From positions 1 through 7,643 of the forward strand of contig CALASU010000275.1 of NCBI GenBank assembly GCA_937888765.1: 7,643 nt of DNA. The letters run 5' to 3'. Both the position numbers and the translations under genes were made by a program. The stretch comes from an uncultured Clostridia bacterium (GTDB lineage: Bacteria; Bacillota; Clostridia; Lachnospirales; Anaerotignaceae). The notes under the pieces are model-generated. The model was given only the letters and a program-made list of their open reading frames with translations. It was not told where the DNA came from and did no database searches. This document shows positions 5,193 to 7,643 of the stretch, piece after piece. The first letter of the stretch is position 1. Every line of letters begins with the position of its first letter.

Positions 5193-6584
5193 ATGAAACG
5201 ATTGTTTGCTTTATCAATCAGTATGCTGTCTATATTGTCCTTGCTGTTTCCTGTATCGGTAACAGCCAATTCTGCCCAGACACATTGGAGAGGCACAAGC
5301 TCCACGGGGGCGATCCTGTCGGGCGAAAACTGTCCGATCGTTGTTGCACATGAAGCATTATCCTTTGATATTCAGGAATTTCCGCAGCAGCAGTATTCGG
5401 ATGCAGAGGATTTTCTGAACTATTCGGGCAGTGTCACAGCAGAATATACCTTTTATAATCCTGCGGATTATACGGTCAATGCAACACTTGTTTTTCCGTT
5501 TGGAAAGTATCCCGATTATCGTATTGCCTATGATCAGGAAACCGAAAAGCGTATCCGAACGATAGATACAGAGAAATATGAGATACTGATAAACGGTGAA
5601 GCAATAGAAAAAGAACTGTGGCATACAATCAGTTTTTTTGGCGATTCGTTTGTATTGGAACAGGATCTGGCAAAGTTGAATGGTAAAAGTCTGAATAGTG
5701 ATTTTTATTCTTCTGAGCTTCCCGTAACAAAATATACCTTTCTAGCCAAAGAGGTGGATGTGGATACCAATTATGCGGCAACAGCAGGGATCATACTTGC
5801 TGCAGATGCAGAAGAAACAAAGGTATTTATGGAAAACCAATGCGGCGGGGCTACTCTGGAGCATGGGGTTCGGTTGGATACATGGGTAGATTTGGAGAAG
5901 CCGTTTTCTGTCTATGTGATAGGAAAACAGATAGAACTGCCGGAATGGAAGTTTTATCATAATGGTGCGTGTACGGATGAGATTGGCGGCAGGATGGAAC
6001 TGCTCGGTACAGAAAGTATGACATTCAGAGAGTTTGCACTTTCGGAATATGATACGGAGTATGGAGTATCAGAACAGGACTGGTATCAGGCAGTAATCTA
6101 TCAGCTGGATTATTTTGAATGGTCGGATGGTGCGATCTACAGTACGGAAGTGAATATGAATCCTGCGGAAAGAAACCAGTTGATGCGTTGGTATCAATAT
6201 GAGATTACATTAGAACCGGGAGAATGGATTGTAAATACCGTGACAGCACCGCTCTATCCCTCCATTGATATAAAGTATGAACCGCCGATCTATACATATA
6301 CTTATCTGCTTTCACCTGCACAGACATGGGCGGCATTTGAAGATTTAGATATCGTGATTGATACACCATATTACATGATCCAAAGTGCACCGGAAGGTTT
6401 TATTTGGGAAAATCCGGGCTATGCACTTCATTTAACGGCATTGCCGGAAGGAGAACTGACATTTACGCTTTCTGCAGAAGCAGAACCGAAGCTGCCGGAA
6501 GGAAAGTCTTCTGTTGTGCTGCTGCTGAGCTTTGGTATTGGAATATTGCTTAGCGGGATGTATTTTAGTAACAAGAGAAAATGA
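5193..6584 (+). CDS. Exported surface protein with signal peptide and C-terminal membrane anchor, function unknown
   Basis: 463 residues from the ATG at 5193, preferred because AAGGTG (5181-5186) precedes it and it begins a clean signal peptide (MKRLF, hydrophobic core to about 22, likely cut after VTA25). The frame is open upstream and an ATG at 5154 would add 13 basic residues, but no binding site precedes it. The ectodomain (about 26-436) is rich in Tyr, Trp, Glu and Thr. It has strand-like stretches such as AEYTFYNPADYTVNATLVF, which resembles the adhesion- or bead-type beta domains of uncharacterised exported proteins. The C-terminus is PKLPEGKSS, a helix at about 441-458, and the tail SNKRK, so the protein is type I with a small basic cytoplasmic end. 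LPEG (434-437) only loosely recalls a sortase LPxTG motif. No enzymatic motif was recognised. Confidence 0.85.
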   Translation: MKRLFALSISMLSILSLLFPVSVTANSAQTHWRGTSSTGAILSGENCPIVVAHEALSFDIQEFPQQQYSDAEDFLNYSGSVTAEYTFYNPADYTVNATLVFPFGKYPDYRIAYDQETEKRIRTIDTEKYEILINGEAIEKELWHTISFFGDSFVLEQDLAKLNGKSLNSDFYSSELPVTKYTFLAKEVDVDTNYAATAGIILAADAEETKVFMENQCGGATLEHGVRLDTWVDLEKPFSVYVIGKQIELPEWKFYHNGACTDEIGGRMELLGTESMTFREFALSEYDTEYGVSEQDWYQAVIYQLDYFEWSDGAIYSTEVNMNPAERNQLMRWYQYEITLEPGEWIVNTVTAPLYPSIDIKYEPPIYTYTYLLSPAQTWAAFEDLDIVIDTPYYMIQSAPEGFIWENPGYALHLTALPEGELTFTLSAEAEPKLPEGKSSVVLLLSFGIGILLSGMYFSNKRK

Positions 6585-6590
6585 GGCGGC

Positions 6591-6824
6591 ATGGATGAAA
6601 AAGGATTTTCGGATATTTTGAAATATGATTTGCCGTTTGCAGAGGAGTATGATGGCTTCTGGAGCAGACCGATTTCCATACAGCACCCTTTGGCAAGGAT
6701 TGAAATTGTGCCATGGGATAGCTCTATGACAATGATTTTCAGTGATGATAAGAGTATCATCGACAGTTTCAGAGCAGCTTATCCTTATAGTGAGGATATG
6801 GAAGAATATATTGATAGATTATGA
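6591..6824 (+). CDS. Small acidic cytoplasmic protein, function unknown
   Basis: 77 residues, with the ATG at 6591 only 6 bases after the upstream stop, so it is likely translated by coupling; GAGG (6583-6586) overlaps that stop. There is no signal peptide or membrane helix. The sequence is compact and aromatic (FAEEYDGFWSRPISIQHP, then IEIVPWDSS and MTMIFSDD) and ends in an acidic helix (SEDMEEYIDRL). It looks like a small folded alpha/beta protein rather than random translation, and the 6-base spacing supports a real gene. The family is not recognised. Confidence 0.7.
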   Translation: MDEKGFSDILKYDLPFAEEYDGFWSRPISIQHPLARIEIVPWDSSMTMIFSDDKSIIDSFRAAYPYSEDMEEYIDRL

Positions 6825-6834
6825 GGTGAGTGAA

Positions 6835-6966
6835 ATGAAAAAAATGATCAGAACGATTTATGGCGCAAACATCAGAAGAGGAGAAGTTTTCCCCGAAACG
6901 GAAGAAACGACGGATGTTTCGGGTATCGTTTCCGAAATTATTGAAAAAAGCGGCGGAAAAACGTAA
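6835..6966 (+). CDS. Very small protein (43 aa), function unknown
   Basis: The ATG at 6835 starts 10 bases after the 77-aa gene, with GAGGTGA (6823-6829) overlapping its stop as the binding site. The product begins MKKMIRTIYGANIRRGEVF and continues PETEETTDVSGIVSEIIEKS to a TAA at 6964-6966. It has a basic N-terminal half and an acidic helix-forming C-terminal half, with no membrane segment. The frame can be extended upstream to 6742, but that part overlaps the 77-aa gene in another frame and lacks a binding site. Spacing and ribosome binding site support expression; no family is recognised. Confidence 0.6.
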   Translation: MKKMIRTIYGANIRRGEVFPETEETTDVSGIVSEIIEKSGGKT

Positions 6967-7007
6967 AAATTCCCACAGAAAAACCTGGAAAAAGGCCTTT
7001 TGAAAAA

Positions 7008-7056
7008 TTATCCCCATTTTTATCCACAAAGGTTGAAAAAATGTCGATTTTTCACA
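7008..7056 (+). other. Cluster of DnaA-box-like 9-mers, followed by an AT-rich stretch
   Basis: Three sites in the same orientation: TTATCCCCA (7008-7016, one mismatch), TTATCCACA (7020-7028, the exact consensus box) and TTTTTCACA (7048-7056, fits TTWTNCACA). The first two start 12 bases apart. A very AT-rich run follows at 7057-7112. A box array beside an AT-rich unwinding region is the layout of replication origins, and is also seen in DnaA-titration or DnaA-regulated sites. No dnaA, dnaN or plasmid replication gene is visible, so a main chromosomal origin is not supported here. The box matches are seen directly; any role is inference. Confidence 0.45.
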
Positions 7057-7120
7057 TAAATAAGCCAAAAAATTAATTTGTAAATTTTTAAAAATACTAT
7101 TTAACCTTTGTTTACTTAGC

Positions 7121-7147
7121 AACGCTAATGCTTTGGCGTTTTATATA
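7121..7147 (+). terminator. First of two tandem intrinsic terminators
   Basis: AACGCTAA (7121-7128) pairs with TTTGGCGTT bases 7133-7140 (8 pairs, one G-U) around a TGCT loop, then TTATAT. It is weaker than the terminator 10 bases further on. With it, this forms a double stop at the end of the envelope/small-protein run. Confidence 0.55.
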
Positions 7148-7150
7148 GAT

Positions 7151-7180
7151 AAGAGACTAAAAAATAGTCTCTTTTTTTTT
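7151..7180 (+). terminator. Strong intrinsic terminator before the AT-rich gene pair
   Basis: AAGAGACTA (7151-7159) pairs perfectly with TAGTCTCTT (7165-7173) around an AAAAA loop, and nine Ts (7172-7180) overlap and follow the stem. This is the strongest terminator in the window. It isolates the downstream genes, which must have their own promoter. Confidence 0.9.
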
Positions 7181-7222
7181 AATGTTATTAAAAATATATG
7201 ATATTATGTAATTGGTGATAAT

Positions 7223-7456
7223 ATGAATGATAATAACAGGGAGAATAAGAAAAAATATGGTGATGTTGGTCTTAAAATAGGTGTGATTTGTTTTTTTGGA
7301 TTTATAATAACAGTCATATTATGTTTTCCAGATAAAATTAACAATCCGATTGGAGCCATAATTGCTCTTGTTGCTGCAATTGTGATTATATCTCTTGCAA
7401 TTATAGATATTATCGTTGTTCAATATGATATTATCCAAATGTCAAAAAACTTATAA
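7223..7456 (+). CDS. Small two-helix membrane protein, function unknown
   Basis: 77 residues; ATG at 7223 with GGTGAT (7214-7219) ahead. The N-terminus is charged (MNDNNRENKKKYGD), followed by transmembrane helices at about 17-35 and 43-66 joined by the short loop CFPDKINNP, then a short polar tail (QMSKNL). The hairpin has both ends probably inside, given the lysine-rich N-terminus. Its codons are markedly AT-rich (many ATA, ATT, TTA and AAT), unlike ptsI or the envelope genes, which suggests a separate origin. A TATTAT at 7203-7208 could be a -10 box, without a convincing -35. The next open frame starts 4 bases after its stop. No family is recognised. Confidence 0.65.
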   Translation: MNDNNRENKKKYGDVGLKIGVICFFGFIITVILCFPDKINNPIGAIIALVAAIVIISLAIIDIIVVQYDIIQMSKNL

Positions 7457-7460
7457 TGGT

Positions 7461-7643
7461 ATGATCAAATGTGTGTTCACTGATTTAAATACTAACAGAT
7501 CGATTAGTTGCTTAATTAGAAAACCAATAACATTTGATTTAATAGAAAGTCTGGTTTATAAGGTGGTAGTATCACGTAGTTGTATAAGAACAATAATTAT
7601 AGATGTAGTTGGTGTTGAACGCGACATCAATGCAATTAATGCC
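7461..7643 (+). CDS. 5' part of an unknown gene running off the right edge
   Basis: From the ATG at 7461 the frame is open for 61 codons to the end of the window. It encodes MIKCVFTDLNTNRS, then ISCLIRKPITFDLIESLV and a strand-helix pattern ending IIIDVVGVERDINAINA. It lacks a signal peptide or membrane helix so far and looks like a soluble alpha/beta protein. It starts 4 bases after the two-helix membrane protein and has no clear binding site of its own, which suggests translational coupling. An open stretch this long in AT-rich DNA, where stops are frequent, favours a real gene. It may be a partner of the membrane protein; the function is unknown. Confidence 0.55.
   Translation, partial: MIKCVFTDLNTNRSISCLIRKPITFDLIESLVYKVVVSRSCIRTIIIDVVGVERDINAINA

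Noticed and set aside
6990..7001. Perfect palindrome AAAAGGCCTTTT
   Set aside because: It has no loop and no T-run, so it is not a terminator. It could be an operator, but nothing else supports that.
1..7643. CRISPR arrays, tRNA or rRNA genes, insertion sequences
   Set aside because: No regularly spaced repeats, cloverleaf, rRNA core motif, transposase or terminal inverted repeats were seen by eye on either strand.

Overview
The window looks like chromosomal DNA from a low-to-mid GC Firmicute, most likely class Clostridia (Lachnospiraceae or a relative). Supporting signs are AGGAGG-type ribosome binding sites, a ptsH-ptsI pair whose EI carries a GSGNSH phosphohistidine motif, a guanidine-I (ykkC) riboswitch in front of a Gdx-type SMR exporter, and a DUF975 membrane protein. 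The taxonomic call is an inference from gene content.

Left part (1-2900, + strand): the last 25 residues of HPr, then complete Enzyme I (ptsI), the two general proteins of the sugar phosphotransferase system. Next come a 3' scrap of a ROK-family sugar kinase/regulator gene, an apparently complete LacA/Maa-type O-acetyltransferase, and the 3' part of a flavodoxin-like NAD(P)H/FMN oxidoreductase gene. The flavoprotein piece is fused directly to the end of the acetyltransferase gene. A clean intrinsic terminator closes this unit.

Middle (2900-3750, - strand): between 2891 and 3184 there is no intact gene. This stretch holds a hairpin and a short C-terminal remnant that resembles a MATE efflux pump. 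Then comes a complete guanidinium-exporter module read leftwards: consensus promoter, guanidine-I aptamer, overlapping terminator, and the gdx/sugE-type gene, ending at another hairpin.

Right part (3800-6966, + strand): a run of poorly characterised cell-envelope genes. These are a DUF975 polytopic membrane protein, a small lipoprotein, a signal-peptide protein of about 463 residues with a C-terminal membrane anchor, and two very small proteins (77 and 43 aa) packed 6 and 10 bases apart behind it.

6967-7222 is intergenic. It holds a cluster of DnaA-box-like 9-mers, an AT-rich stretch and two tandem terminators. Beyond it the DNA is visibly more AT-rich and carries a 77-aa two-helix membrane protein and an open frame that runs off the window, 4 bases apart.

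Three gene remnants (ROK, flavoprotein, MATE-like), each keeping only its 3' end, lie within about 1.4 kb between ptsI and gdx. This suggests repeated deletion in that interval. The one complete, well-understood regulated system is the guanidine riboswitch with its exporter. The least explained parts are the envelope gene run and the DnaA-box/AT-rich region.
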